Shown here: positions 20,909-33,082 of the stretch, piece after piece
How positions within the stretch are numbered: position 1 is the stretch's first letter
How the letters are laid out: every line of letters starts with the position of its first letter
NCBI GenBank assembly: GCA_033977485.1
Contig: CM066989.1
Span: forward strand, 95,065,887 to 95,129,886
Reading direction: 5' to 3'
Length of the DNA: 64,000 nt
Origin: Hydrangea macrophylla
Lineage: Eukaryota; Streptophyta; Magnoliopsida; Cornales; Hydrangeaceae
The notes under the pieces: model-generated
What the model was told of the DNA's origin: nothing
The model's input: the letters and a program-made list of their open reading frames with translations, nothing else
Database searches by the model: none
Made by a program: the position numbers and the translations under genes

Positions 20909-23574
20909 TCAAGCATAGTACTTTTTGAGGCGATCCATGTTGATGGGTTCCTTGAATTCGACACCATCGAGGTCCATGAGATAAGTTGCTCCTCCGGAAA
21001 GAATGGTTTTGACGATGTAAGGGCCTACCCATTTAGGTTTGAATTTCCCACGGGGATCAAAGATCGGAGCTCGCAATTCCTTAAGGACAAGGTCGCCCTT
21101 GACAATCTTCCTTGGGCGAACCCTTTTATTGAAAGCACGGGCTATCCTCTTTTGATAGATTCGGACATGGTTGACTGCCGCTAGGCGCTTTTCATCTATG
21201 AGAGCCAATTCTTCGTATCTTTCTCTCAACCAATCTGATTCCGAAATTTCACACTCTGCCATCACGCGTAGAGACGACAATTCTATCTCGACCGGGAGTA
21301 CCGCTTCCATCCCATACACCAGCGAGTAAGGAGTTGCTCCCGTGGACGTCCTTATCGACGTTCTGTATCCCCAAAGCGCGAACGATAGCTTTTCATGCCA
21401 GTCTTTGTAGGTATCGGCTGATTTCTGCAGTATGGCCTTGACATTCTTGTTTGCAGCTTCGACTGCCCCGTTGCTTTGCGGCCTATACGGCGACGACTTG
21501 TGATAAGTGATCTTGTATTCCTCGAACAGATCCCTGACTTCCGCCTTGAAATGACTTCCATTATCCGAAATAATCTCATGGGGGACTCCATAACGGCAAA
21601 TGAGATTTCTTTTGATGAATTTGGCCACTTCTTTGGCCCCCAACTTGGTGTAGGATGCAGCTTCTACCCATTTTGTAAAGTATTCTATGGCCACTAGGAT
21701 GTACCGATTTCCATTTGAGGCTTTCGGAATGATTTCACCAATGATGTCGATTCCCCAGGTTGAGAATGGCCAAGGCGAAGTCATGCTGTATAGAAGGGAT
21801 GGTGGTATATGCATCATGTTTGCATGAATCTGGCACTTGTGACACCTCCTTACGTACTCACAACAATCTTTCTCCAATGTTGTCCAGTAGTACCCTTGTT
21901 TTATGATTTTCTTAACCAGCATGTGACCGTTCATGTGCGGACCGCATACCCCTTCGTGTATTTCCTCCATCATTCTTCGGGAGCCCTTCCCGAACAAGCA
22001 AGTCAGGTTGTGACCATTGTATCCTTTCTTCAACAATTTCCCACCACAAATGATGAATTGCGCTGCGAATCTTCGAATGGCCCTCTTGTCTTTCTCGGTA
22101 GACTCTTGGGGGTACGTCCCCTTTTCTATGAAATCCCAGACATCCTGATACCATGGTGCTTCATTCTCTTCTTCATCGATTACGGCGATCATGTTGAACG
22201 GAGGCCCGTACCTTTGCTCAATTACCAAAGGCATCATCTTGACTCCCACAGGAATCTTGATCATAGAGGCTAAGGTAGCCAATGAATCTGCCAGCTGGTT
22301 CTCTTCCCTAGGCAAGTAGAGGAATGTGATATTTTCGAACTGCCTCTTGAGTTGGTCGAGATGATCTTGATAGGGCTTCAACCTTTCTTCTTTTACTTTC
22401 CATTCTCCTCTGGCTTGTGATATAATGAGGTTTGAATCCCCGAAGACATCCAACTTTTGAACTTTCAGCTCTAAGGCTGCTTCCATTCCCAGAATGCATG
22501 CTTCGTACTCAGCGGTGTTGTTGGTGGAGTTATAATTGAGCTTGACTGCCAATGGAGTATGGTCCCCGCTTGGTGATACGAGAATCATTCCTACTCCATA
22601 TCCTTTCATGTTAGCTGCTCCATCAAAGTACAACTTCCACTGTTCTTCCTTGACTTCCATGATACTTTCGTCTGGAAACGGAAAGTCTCCACTTTCTTCG
22701 AATTCGACGGCATGTTCTGCGAGATGCTCAGCTACGGTTCTCCCTTTCATCGACTTGCTTGTGACATACTTGATATCGAATTCGGATAGTAGAAGTAACC
22801 AACGGGATATACGACCGGTCAGGGCGGGTTTTTCGAGGAGGTATTTTAGAGGATCCATGCGGGATATGAGCACAACTGGGAAGGCCAGCATGTAGTGCCT
22901 TAGTCGGCGAGTGCACCAAACCAAGGCCCAGCATGTTTTTTCGAGGGTAGAGTAGTTGAGCTTATACCCAGTCATCCTCTTGCTAAGGTAGTATATGGCT
23001 TTTTCGGAGTGGCTTTCTTCTCCTTCTTGGGCTAGCATGCAACCCATGGCATTTTCGGAGACAGACAGGTAAAGGAATAAGGGCTTATGAGGAACGGGTG
23101 GTGAGAGGACAGGTGGATTTTGAAGGTAGGCTTTTATTTTGTCGAAAGCGGTTTGGCATTGGTCATCCCATTGGAACTTTTCTCCTTTTCTCAGCAGTCG
23201 GAACAAAGGATCGCACGTAGTAGTGAGCTTGGAAATGAAGCGGCTGATAAACTGGATCCTTCCGAGGAACCCCCTTACTTCTTTTTCATTCCGCGTTGGT
23301 GTCATTTCGAGGATTGCCTTGATCTTAGAGGGGTCCACCTCTATTCCCCTTTGTGTGATGAGAAAACCTAGGAGTTTACCGGAGGTTACGCCGAATGTGC
23401 ATTTCTTTGGATTCAACCTCATCTTGTATTTGTGCAACCTTTCGAAGAACTTTTCCAGCGCTACCAGGTGTCCCTCTTTGTCTTTGGACTTCACGATCAT
23501 GTCATCTACGTATACTTCTACTTCCTTGTGAATCATATCATGCAGCAGAGTGGTGGCAGCCCTTTGGTAAGTCG
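20909..23574 (-). pseudogene. pol: Tat-like pol, C-terminal part: RT end, RNase H, archaeal-type RNase H, integrase
   Basis: The open frame is 875 codons from 23536. It begins inside RT: the YVDDM catalytic box is at residues 9-13 (counting from 23536). Classical RNase H/connection lies at about 150-275. A second RNase H (about 300-425) has the full acidic set, D305 (YFDGA), E343 (AEYEA), D367 (FGDSN), D417 (QLADS); this duplicate domain marks the Tat clade. Integrase follows with an HHCC finger (residues 527-568, CHKC), then D597 (WGIDIIG), D658 (ISDNGS) and E693 (AVEAAN). The end is LKKYYA; no chromodomain is present. The frame is separated from the upstream one only by a 1-bp slip in a C-run at 23575-23579. 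Confidence 0.93.
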
Positions 23575-26500
23575 CCCCCTGCGTTCTTGAGTCCGAAAGG
23601 CATTACTCTATAACAGTAGGTTCCCCAAGGGGTGGTGAATGTCGTCTTTTCCCGATCTTCTGGCGCCATCAAAATCTGATTATACCCTGAGAAACCATCC
23701 ATGAACGACAGTAGCTCATGACCTGCGGTGTTATCCACCAAGACGTCAATGTGGGGAAGCGGGAAGTCATCCTTGGGACTGGCCTTGTTCAGATCACGAA
23801 AGTCGACGCACACACGAACTTTTCCATCCTTCTTCGGGACTGGCACGATATTGGCAATCCATTCCGGATATTCGGTGACAATGATGAACCCTGCCTTGAA
23901 CTGCTTCTCCACTTCTTCTTTAACCTTGAGGGCCCATTCCGGTCTCATGCACCTCAGTTTCTGCTTGACAGGTTTAGAATTGGGGAGGAGAGGAATATGA
24001 TGTTGGACGATGTCGGGATCGACCCCAGGCATGTCTTCGTAAGACCAAGCAAAAACATCTTTGAATTCTTTTAGCAAGAGGGTTAATTTTTCTTTTTCTT
24101 CTTTATTAAGAGTTGAGCCAATTTGCACAATTTGTGGATTATCTGTTTCACCTAGGTTAACTAATAAAGTATCCTCGATTATTTCATAAGCAGGTGGTTT
24201 TTCAATTAGTTTCTTAAGTTCAATTGGGAGATCCTCGGAGGGATCTGTGCATTCACAAGTGTTAGACACAGAGGAGTAAGCAGAATCGTCTTTCATTTCA
24301 TTCATGACAGGTGAAGTGATTACATTGGACAATGGTAGGCTTACGGCAGCCGACTCTGGTACAGACTCGATAATTGGTAGTACAGACTCCGGGGGGATAG
24401 GGGATTGGGAGACACAGATAGATGACTCTACAGCCTGGTTGCTCAGACCCTCCTCAGTTGGCTTGATCTGATCATCTTGGCTCTTGGCCCTCTCTTCTTC
24501 CTTCTTCTCAGCGGATTCCTCCCAAATTTTCTTGATGGCTTCAGCGTCCAGGTATTTCAACCAGTCTTCCTCCGTGGTCTTCTCAACTTCTTCGGGATAG
24601 AACGGGTCTTGGTATGGGGGCCTTTCGCAGTCAGCGAAGATTTCCAGCCCGGGGTGCCTTTTCCCAGTGGTTTGATGGATCCAGGGTTCAGGGAACCCGA
24701 AGTAAGGGAAATCATCCCCTTCTTTGATGAACTGTCCGTTCAAAGTCTTGCGGTATGGGGGGAGACCCTTTACCCTTTTCTTCCATGGCCTCTGTAGCTC
24801 GACGTCTTCTTCAGTGGGCTTGTATCCCAACCCGAAAGTGCCTTGTTGCCCTTTGATCTGTGGGAACTCCCGAATTCCTTGCTGGCGTCGACCCAATCCC
24901 ATTCCGGGGAAGTAGTTCATCTTGCGGACAATGTTGACAACTGCAGAGTGGACCTTAGGGAATCGGTCTTCATCATTGATCACATGGACTTCTTCCATGA
25001 AGAATCCTCCGATTTCTCCTTCTTCTAGCTCAGGTATTTGGACTTCAAAAATGGGAGCGTAATTTGAGAAAGCTTCGTTACCCCAACTATTACCGAGGAT
25101 GATTGTTACTTCCTTCTCATGAATGTACTTGATCATTTGATGCACAGTGGATGATACAGCTTTGTTGGCATGAAGCCAGGGCCTTCCAATCAGCAGATTG
25201 AACGAGGCAGGTATGTCCATGACTTGAAAGATCTCAGTGCTCGCCAAAGACCCTACCCGGATTTGTAGAGAGACAGTCCCCATCACATTCCTCCTGGTAT
25301 TATCATAGGCCCTCACAGATTGCACAGACGGCGTGATGTCAAGGATATTGACCCCCAAAGCAGTGGCAGTTCTCAAGGCACAAACATTCAAAGCAGAACC
25401 TGTGTCGACCAGACAAAATGGTACCTGCTGCTCCTTACATCCAACAGTGATGTATAATGCTTTGTTATGTGCGGATCCTTCCGGTGGCAAGTCCTCGTCA
25501 GAAAATGTAATGATCGGGTCGGGGGTAAGTGCGCCCAAGAAAGCCACCATGTCCTCCGGTGCAGCATCGATAGGAACTTCAATCCCAGCCAAGGCATTCA
25601 ACACGACTTGCCTATGCTTGTAGGATGTTACCATGATATCCCACATCGAGAGATGTGCTTGGGTCTTCTTTAGCTGCTTTATCAACTCATTATCTTCTTC
25701 GATGATCTCATCCATCTTACCCTTCCCCTTGTCCTTGACTGGACCTTTCTCAGTTGCGTCGGTGGCAGGCTGTGGAGGCTGATAATGACGGCCTGACCTG
25801 GTCAGATGATCAATCTCGGCAGGAGTAGGCCCTTCTACAGTCCCATCCTTCTTGAACCAATCACAATCCGTTCCCGCAAATGGTTTTTCTGGTTCGTTCC
25901 AGATGGAAGCATCACTCTCGTTGTTAGGATCATACCATTTGAGGTCTACCACCCCTAGGTCATGCTCTTCCAGGAAGAACAAGTCTTGCTCATCGTTAAG
26001 CTGCTGCTGCCACTCGTCATTCTCCCCTCCGATCAGATGAATTCCCTCAGAATCCGGGATGTCAATGAGGGGTAAGGGTTGTCCTAGGGGGGTGATATAA
26101 GCGGCAGGGTTGAAGGGTATAGGGTTGGACTCGATGAGGTTGACATTTTGGTGGTTAGGTAGAGGATTTTGGGTGATATGAGGCTGCTTTGGGGGCGGCT
26201 CGATGATATTCTGATCAATGAGGTCTTGGATGTCATGGCGAAGGCGCATGCAGTCATCGGTGTTATGGCCGGGGGCTTGGTGGTAGGCGCATCGTTTGGA
26301 CATATCACAGTTAGGAGGGGGTGGGGTATTTCGAGACTGGAGTAGTTGGAGATGGCCCTTTTTGAGGAGGCGGTCCAAGGCTGATGAGAGAGAGATTTCT
26401 AGCTTGGCAAAATTGCGAGGGGGCTTTTTCTGGACAGGGCGGTTGGAGGGATTTGCCTGGTTGGAGGGTTGGTATGGTCTTGGAGGGTATGCCATGGGTT

Positions 26501-26837
26501 GGCTGCTAAGAGCATTGACATCCGGGGGATTCCGGGAGTAGTTGGGCCTTCTTGGCTGACTCGGAGGGTCTTCCTTTTTGATCTTCCCTTCCCTGATAGC
26601 ATCATCGATTCGGGTTCCGACTTCAAACAACTCCTCAAAGGTGGAGATGGACTGGTAGAATAATTTCTCATGATAGAGCGGCTGCAGATTCCGAATTAGC
26701 ATTATCACTTGTTCTTTCTCAATCGGCCGGTGGGTCATTTGGGCTACCTTGTTCCTCCACCTGCTCAGAAACGCAGTGAAGGATTCATTGTTGCTTTGCC
26801 GGGTCGTTTCCAAATCCCTGATAGTGACGTCCAGTTC
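23575..26837 (-). pseudogene. gag-pol: Tat-like gag end, protease, G-patch-like segment, RT start
   Basis: This is the same frame as the gag ORF, re-entered after a TAG. Counting residues from ATG 26813: gag end (1-90); a C-x2-H-x4-H-x4-C finger variant at 176-188 (CAYHQAPGHNTDDC); aspartic protease with VDTGSALNV (469-477) and LLIGRPWLH (540-548); a glycine-rich G-patch-like stretch (YFPGMGLGRRQQGI, FGLGY; 634-664); and RT from about 940 with VDFRDLNKASPKDDFPLP, SFMDGFSGYNQI and MPFGLKNAG. Just after the last motif an extra base in a 5-C run (23575-23579, plus strand) shifts the frame, truncating RT before the YVDD box. Otherwise intact, implying recent loss. Confidence 0.93.
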
Positions 26838-27467
26838 CTAGTTGTAGGAGTAATGATCGACAAAAACTCGAACGATATCTTCCCAGGCCCGGGTTTTGGA
26901 GGCTTCCAAGGTTAGGAACCACGATAGTGCAGATTTTGCCAGAGTTTGTGGGAACAGCATTGCGATGTGCTCGTGGGTGCAACCCATGGACTGGAAGATA
27001 CTCATACATAGCTTCATGTGGCTTTTCGGGTTTCCAGTCCCATCAAAACGATCGATGGCAGGCATTTTGAAGTTCTCCGGCAGTTTCAACTTGACAGGCT
27101 CAAAGAGGCCTTCCAGATCTAGCATGTAATCATCGATTCCCTTGCTTTTTCTCAGCACGCTCTCCAGTTTGTCGACCTTGTCCATTTTTTCTTTGAGCTT
27201 CTTTTCATATGCGAGCGGTGGGACCCCTTGAAACCAGTTTTCCTCCCCATTATTCTCATGTAGAGGAGGTTCGAACTCGGGCGGGGGTTGTGGCTGCTGC
27301 TGCTTTAGTTCTTCCATGAACCTCAAGACTTGGGCTAGACTGTCGGACTGCTGGCTTATAGTTGCTCCCAACTCGGTGACCTTGTTTTCCAATTCTTCTC
27401 TATTCATGTTGAAGCGGGCCGTCGGACTGATTCTGACTAAACGATTATCCGAACTCCTGGTCCACAA
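26838..27467 (-). pseudogene. gag: Tat-like gag, N-terminal part
   Basis: The ORF is 209 codons from ATG 27467 (an alternative start is the Met at residue 21, MNREELENKV). It has a coiled-coil-like heptad stretch, then QQQPQPPP. The gag core reads FKMPAIDRFDGTGNPKSH and KSALSWFLTLEASKTRAWEDI, closely matching gypsy gag. A TAG at 26838-26840 interrupts the frame after VDHYSYN; the same frame continues into the next entry with gag similarity (VTIRDLETTRQ, FTAFLSRWRNK). It is a single point lesion in an otherwise coherent gag. There is no separate ORF upstream of gag. Confidence 0.9.
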
Positions 27468-28886
27468 TGAGGATTCCGGCTGTTGACCCTGGGAATCTAT
27501 ACTGACCTGACAGATTTTGAGAGAAATGGGTGTATCAGATCCTGACAGCGATGACTTTTAGACAGACAAAGTCAGTGACGTGGACTGACTCGAGACAGTG
27601 TGTGCAGAGAGATGGAGATGGTGCATGCATGGGAGACAAGCATGTGGATGTAAGGCCTAGTCTATATGACGTTCCTATTTCTAACAGATAGAAGTTAAGC
27701 AATTAAGGTCCTAACCATATAGAGTGTGCCAATCTTACTTTCCAGTACGATCACCAAGGGATAACAGGGGTTTTCAGACGTTTCCGATTGACTGGGACAA
27801 AGTCTCTGGGAGAAACTGGTAAGTACGGTTATATCTGGGATATTCGGACAGAGTTTCTGGGAGAAACTGGTAAGTACGGTTATATCTGGGATATTCGGAC
27901 AGAGTTTCTGGGAGAAACTGGTAAGTACGGTTATATCTGGGATATCTGGACAGAGTTTCTGGGAGAAACTGGTAAGTACGGTTATATCTGGGATATCTGG
28001 ACAGAGTTTCTGGGAGAAACTGGTAAGTACGGTTATATCTGGGATATCCGGACAGAGTTTCTGGGAGAAACTGGTAAGTACGGTTATATCTGGGATATCC
28101 GGACAGAGTTTCTGGGAGAAACTGGTAACTACGGTTATATCTGGGATATCTGGACAGAGTTTCTGGGAGAAACTGGTAAGTACGGTTATATCTGGGATAT
28201 CCGGACAGAGTTTCTGGGAGAAACTGGTAAGTACGGTTATATCTGGGATATCTGGACAGAGTTTCTGGGAGAAACTGGTAAGTACGGTGATAGTGATCAT
28301 ATTTTCTAGCAGGTTTTCATACTCCTATGTCTCAAGACCGACAAGCAAGGTTTGCGGTGTATATCTTTGCGAGCACGGAGCAGACATCCTTGTCATGATG
28401 CTTAGGCAAGTCAACTCAATGTGATCACATGTGAGTGATTGCCTTGGGAATCATAAGAAAGAGGTTTTGTTCTATGCCACATAAGCATCTACACCGCGCA
28501 GGTAATCCCGTCAGGGCATACAGCAGTTATATCATATTGTCCTATCTGAAAAGATAAATGAACAGTCCTATGAAAGGTTCTAGAGGAATCTGTATGCAAA
28601 GGCTGGGTCTAGTCAAAGAGGGTCCGTTGACGAGAGTTCCAATATACCGTCAGAGAGACAGTACGGAGGTTTTTACTCTTTTTGATATACCTTGGAAGGT
28701 ACAGTATCAACGGTGACTTGTGCCCTGGCACAGCAAGACCTGAACAATGTCAGCGCCGCGTTTCAGACACAGTCGGGAGGGTAAAATGCAGAGTGCAATG
28801 CGGTGAACCAGACACAGTAAAAAGATGATTTTAAGGATGCTTCTTATGAGTCAAACCTCTGTATTATTTTGTTTAAAAAATAAAAT
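27468..28886 (-). other. 5' leader of Tat-like element
   Basis: Untranslated region between primer site and gag. It contains the 51-bp tandem array at 27799-28289. The remainder (27468-27798 and 28290-28886) shows no ORF with recognisable content and no other repeat. The long leader is typical of the clade and may contain packaging signals (inference). Confidence 0.7.
27799..28289. repeat. 51-bp tandem repeat, 9.6 copies
   Basis: The units differ by only a few bases. The phrase GGTAAGTACGGTTATATCTG recurs every 51 bp, with GATATTCGGACAG or GATATCTGGACAG after it. As 51 is divisible by three and the unit lacks stops in some frames, long artefactual ORFs arise on both strands (27788-28309 plus, 27695-28300 minus). 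Confidence 0.95.
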
Positions 28887-28904
28887 TCCCCAGCAGAGTC
28901 GCCA
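28887..28904 (-). other. Primer binding site, tRNA-Arg
   Basis: On the minus strand TGGCGACTCTGCTGGGGA lies three bases after the 5' LTR. It is complementary to the 3' end of tRNA-Arg(ACG) with one mismatch (recalled tRNA). It is the usual primer for Tat/Ogre elements. Confidence 0.85.
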
Positions 28905-28907
28905 GAT

Positions 28908-31900
28908 TGTGGACACCGGACTTCCACCGCTTCTCTCTCTTGTTTGAGATTGTTTTTGAAACTTGATTTGAATCAAAGAAAAGAAAAGGTCTGTTGAAAA
29001 CAGATACAGAGTCTCCACTTGGTCTTTAAGGAACCAAGAAACCTAATTTTGACTCACCCAAGCGGATAAGGGCACCGGCCCTTCATGACCAAAGAAACTT
29101 GGTTCGGGGTTTTGGTACGAGAGAGGAAGGAGCCTTTGTCGCGACTAAAACACCCTCAACTCGCCCCGTCTTTCAACGGGCCTCAATTAGCATCCAAATA
29201 ATCATCTTATACTATGTATGGTTCAACAAATAATACTATGATAGTATACTACATTACATAAGAAACTTGAAATGGAAGATCTAAAGATAAGATATCATTC
29301 AGAAGATCTAAGCCAAATATCATACAATGTAAAGTGAAAGATCACACAAATAAACCTAGGAAAAATCGTCTAATCATGTATCAAACAATCAAGACTTCCT
29401 AATCTAAAGGGGGACATGACTTGTTCTTGAAACAAATAATCAAAGAAATCAAAATATGCTTAGCAAGCTAGTATGATGCATGTTATTCTTTGAGAAAAGA
29501 AGATCTTCTCAATCCCCGGGACGGATGAGAAAGGACGATTAGATCGAGGGGAAGCATGAACGTGTGATCATGATCATTCCTTATAATCTTCTTATATTAA
29601 GAGATACAAAAACCCCAAATCTTGCATGAATGCAATGCATGTATCTAAAATGTGCCAAGGTTGTAGTGTGCTTTGTGTACATGGATTTCTAAACGACTTA
29701 GGAGTCTAAAATGTGTATGAATGAATGGATTAAATCAACATGGGATGTATACAAATGTAGTATGAACTACTTCCTAAGATATGAGCTAATTTGGAATGCA
29801 TATAAGCATTAAATCAAAGAATGAAAGTTGAAAGGTGCTAGCTGTGAATAGTGGACAGACTGCATGTATTACTTTGCAACATTATAATGGGAGGTCAAAC
29901 GTGCCTAGAAAAATGTGAGAAAACTCAGAGATCATCCTTATTGTGTCTAGAAAATAACCAAAAAATCTAAACATCAATAGCTATCACAGATTAAAAGAAA
30001 AAAATCAGAATGTACACATGACTCAGAAACAAAAGCTGCACTGTTGACTGATTTTGTATGATTTTTCATAAATCAAATAAAAGGTTTATGATGACCCATT
30101 ATATACCAAAAGTTTCCTAAGACACCCAAGTTTCATAAAAAAAAATAGAAAAGATATATATACAGTGATGAAAATATCCATAATATGTGCAAGAAGTTTG
30201 GTGAACATTCTGTGAGAACAGAGGCAGATTATGAATATGAACTTCTCACATCCAAAACAAATACTTTCACATCTCTATAATTGATGGGAAATATTAGGGA
30301 CAAACTATGATGTATTAGGAAGGTTTTACAAGTGGTTTCATCATCATAACTTGAGTATTTAATTCAAAACAAATCTTTGAATCTGAATAGCTCACTGTTT
30401 TGGTTCATGGTTTTGGAAATTTTAGGAAAACAAAGTTTTGTTTCTTGAAACCAAATGAGAGGGATTGAGAGGGGTTTTGAAATAGATGTTTTGAAAACAT
30501 GTTTTCAACACTCAATAAGGATTATATCCACTTAGAATACCAACATCAAACTCATCATTAAGAATCTCCAAGATTGTTGGAGAGATTTATTTTATTTTTT
30601 GAACATAACTCCAATACATTCCAAGAATACCTTGGAAGTATTGAGGTTATGATCATCATCTATCAAACATGTTTTTGAGGTCAAGAGCTACTACCCATAA
30701 GGATTCACTCACCCCAAACTTCATGTCATCACTTAGATGATGATGAACTAGTAAATAAATAAAGAAAAAGCAAAAAGAAATGGGATAAGAAGAGATGAAC
30801 AATAAATAAACAAGCAAATAGATGATGATCAATAGATGATATTCATGAAGCATGAACTTGTAGATTGGTGTTTCACTCATATGTAATGACACTAGACATG
30901 GAAGAAGCTTCCACTCTCTTAAATGCTCACTAAAATGGTGGTTGGGAGTATTGAATGTTGAAGTAAATGGAAGTAATGAAGTAAAAACAAGGTTTAGAAC
31001 TCACTTTTGTTTTGAAAATCAAAGAAGAAAGCTTCTTTTCTCTCTACTCTAACCTTATCTCTACAACTTTCTCTCCCAAACTTTTTCAAAACTCACATTT
31101 GACTCCCCTAAAATGAGGAGTAATGGGGTGTTTATATAGGCCAACTTGGGGTGTTTTTGGGATTTAGAAAGTACTCCCATTGGCTCCAAACATCTGAAAT
31201 CATAAAACTATGTCGTTTTGGCTTTTAATTAATCAAAATGGGACCACAAACTTAATTACAAAAATACACTGTTCTGGAGGGGAGTGCCGCGGCGGCAGTG
31301 CTCCTCCCTTCGTCTGGATAATGCTGTTTAGGCCCCCTGAAGTTTCGGTATTCGCGAAAAGGCCCTATTTTGTCCGAAATTCACAGAAAATGCATATGAA
31401 CTCCAAACTGAGGTTGTGATATACCGTTGGAAAGGTAATGGAGTCTACTTTACATAATAAATAGTTCGGGGATAGGTCACTTTGAAAAGTTTTACGGTAT
31501 TTGCGATAAAAGCCAATTTGATCGCCTTTTTCGCCTTTGGAAATTTATAATAAATTCGTTTTAAATCCAGAAATTATGTGCGATATACCGTTGGAAAGCT
31601 ATTGACCTCTAGTATCCATGAAAAATTTTTGAAAATTATTTCGGCACCCCGGTTCCAAAGTCAAATTCTGGTCAAACTGGTCAAACTTGGGATTCCCGGG
31701 AAGTTCCGGAAACCTCCGGGAGTTCCCGGGAGCTGATGTTTTCGCTCGATTTTCTTTTGGAACTTGTTTTAACACTTTTCCCATGATTTAAAATGATTTT
31801 GGTGAATTCGGATGATTTTGGTCAAACTTGGTCAAACCTGGTCAAGTCTTGGTCAAACCTAGTCAAACCTTGGTCAAACCGGTCAACGGGGACTTTCTGG

Positions 31901-32176
31901 GAACTTCCGGGACTTCCGGGGGTCTCTGGGAGCCGACGATTTCATCTGATTTCTCTTGAAAACTCATTTTATTGCTTTTCTTATGACATAGCATGTTTTC
32001 AGAACTTTGAGACCAAATCTGCGAGTTTTTGGGCTTTTAGGGGCATTTTGGTCATTCTGAGCATTCTGAGAGATGGAGCTGACTTCCGAGAGTCCTTTCG
32101 AGTCTTTTGCGATCATTGTGAACCACCAAGCTATGGGTCTCCTAAATTCGATAGCCGACAAAATGGGGTGTCTACA
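28908..32176 (-). repeat. Tat-like element 5' LTR (3,269 bp)
   Basis: This is the partner of 11737-15017. The minus-strand TATA box CCTATATAAA is at 31131-31140, about 1.04 kb into the LTR, giving a long R/U5. Repeated GGTCAAAC words (TTGACC on the transcribed strand) at about 31665-31885 lie upstream of the TATA box. The LTR drives the element's genomic RNA leftwards. Confidence 0.95.
31131..31140 (-). promoter_or_regulatory. TATA box of Tat-like 5' LTR
   Basis: CCTATATAAA on the minus strand sits between GGCC and ACACCCC and is conserved in the 3' LTR at 13959-13968. This is the expected core promoter of the element's RNA. Confidence 0.6.
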
Positions 32177-32181
32177 CCCCG
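32177..32181. repeat. Target-site duplication CCCCG, right copy
   Basis: Identical to 11732-11736. Removing the insert and one copy restores a continuous gag reading frame on the Athila plus strand. Confidence 0.97.
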
Positions 32182-33082
32182 CATGACCACTGAGCTTAAA
32201 CGACAAATAAATTCTTACAAACAAAAGAGCAATGAAACTTTCACCCAAACTTGGGAGCATTTCAAGGATTTGCTTCTATCATGCCCACATCATGGGTATG
32301 AGAAATGGCGAACCATCAGCTACTTTTATGAAGGGTTAAATGGTGAAACAAAAAAATTGGTCGAGACCATGAGTTCAGGGCCATTTCTTCGCAAAAACAT
32401 GGAAGAAGCTGAAGCTCATTTCGAATGGTTAGCTGAACGCACCCATGAGTGGTCAAATTCAGACGATGTCCCACGCTCACAGATATCCTGTGTGGAAGAC
32501 AAACGTTTATATCAACTAAAAAGTGAGGATCATCTGATGAACAAGTATGAAGAACTAGTGAAGAAAGTGGAAGAGTTGGGAATGAAAGGAGAGAGTTCTA
32601 GGCAGTTTTTGCCTGAAGAACCATGCGGCACATGCATCATGCTGGGACACACTAATCAATACTGTCCTAATGTGCTGTATTTTCAGGAACAACCCCCCAT
32701 GGAAATGAATTCCATCCAAGGGTATAGGGGGCCGGGGAATTCCTACAACAATTATAATTCACAAAATAATAACAATAGATGGAATCACCCCGGGTTCGAT
32801 TGGAAAAATAATGCTGGGACCCAAAACCAATATCAACAACAGCAGCCCTACAATAACAATAATCAATATCAAGGGCAATACAACAGGCAGTCCCAGCCAT
32901 TCCATCAAAATAGAGCAAATAACTATAACGCTCAACCCTCTAATAATCCACAGCCAAATGTTTACGTGCCACCTCACAAAAAGGTGCAAGAGGAAGATCC
33001 ACTCTCTAACGCGAATTTAACACAACAATTAATTCAAATGATGAGTAAAATGTCCGCGACATTAGAGAGAATGGATGCATGA
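32182..33082 (+). pseudogene. gag: Athila gag, C-terminal part with CCHC zinc knuckle
   Basis: The frame continues from 11736. It reads ELKRQINSYKQ, then FTQTWEHFKDLL, SCPHHGYEKW, ISYFYEGLNGETKKLVE, all typical Athila gag. A CCHC knuckle C-x2-C-x4-H-x4-C lies at about 32623-32664 (CGTCIMLGHTNQYC). The tail is Asn/Gln-rich. A TGA at 33080-33082 ends the frame, but the same frame continues without shift into the protease region, so this stop is a lesion or a gag/pol boundary. The zinc knuckle would bind genomic RNA. Confidence 0.9.

Larger units (their letters stand above)
11737..32176 (-). mobile_element. Complete Tat-like (Tat/Retand/Ogre clade) Ty3/gypsy element nested in Athila gag
   Basis: The element is 20,440 bp, minus strand, with LTRs at 28908-32176 (5') and 11737-15017 (3'), starting TGTAGACACCCC and ending GGTGTCCACA. 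The target duplication CCCCG lies at 11732-11736 and 32177-32181. It has a tRNA-Arg primer site, an AAAGAGGGGCAAAC polypurine tract, gag-pol in family order with a second (archaeal-type) RNase H before integrase, and two antisense genes between pol and the 3' LTR. These features fit the Tat clade. There is no extra ORF before gag, unlike classical Ogre. The LTRs differ at 3 sites in the first 115 bp, so it is younger than its host element. Gag-pol has only one stop and one frameshift. Confidence 0.95.

Noticed and set aside
21809..22273. Plus-strand ORF of 154 codons and other ORFs opposite pol
   Set aside because: Shadows of the minus-strand pol frame; content is the complement of integrase and RNase H codons.
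27695..28309. Long ORFs on both strands (173 and 201 codons) with 17-residue repeats
   Set aside because: They result from a 51-bp tandem array without stops in these frames; no start context, homology or independent support.
31793..32181. N-terminal 130 codons of the 429-codon ORF starting at 31793
   Set aside because: They are LTR sequence accidentally in frame with the resumed Athila gag; true gag begins at 11240.
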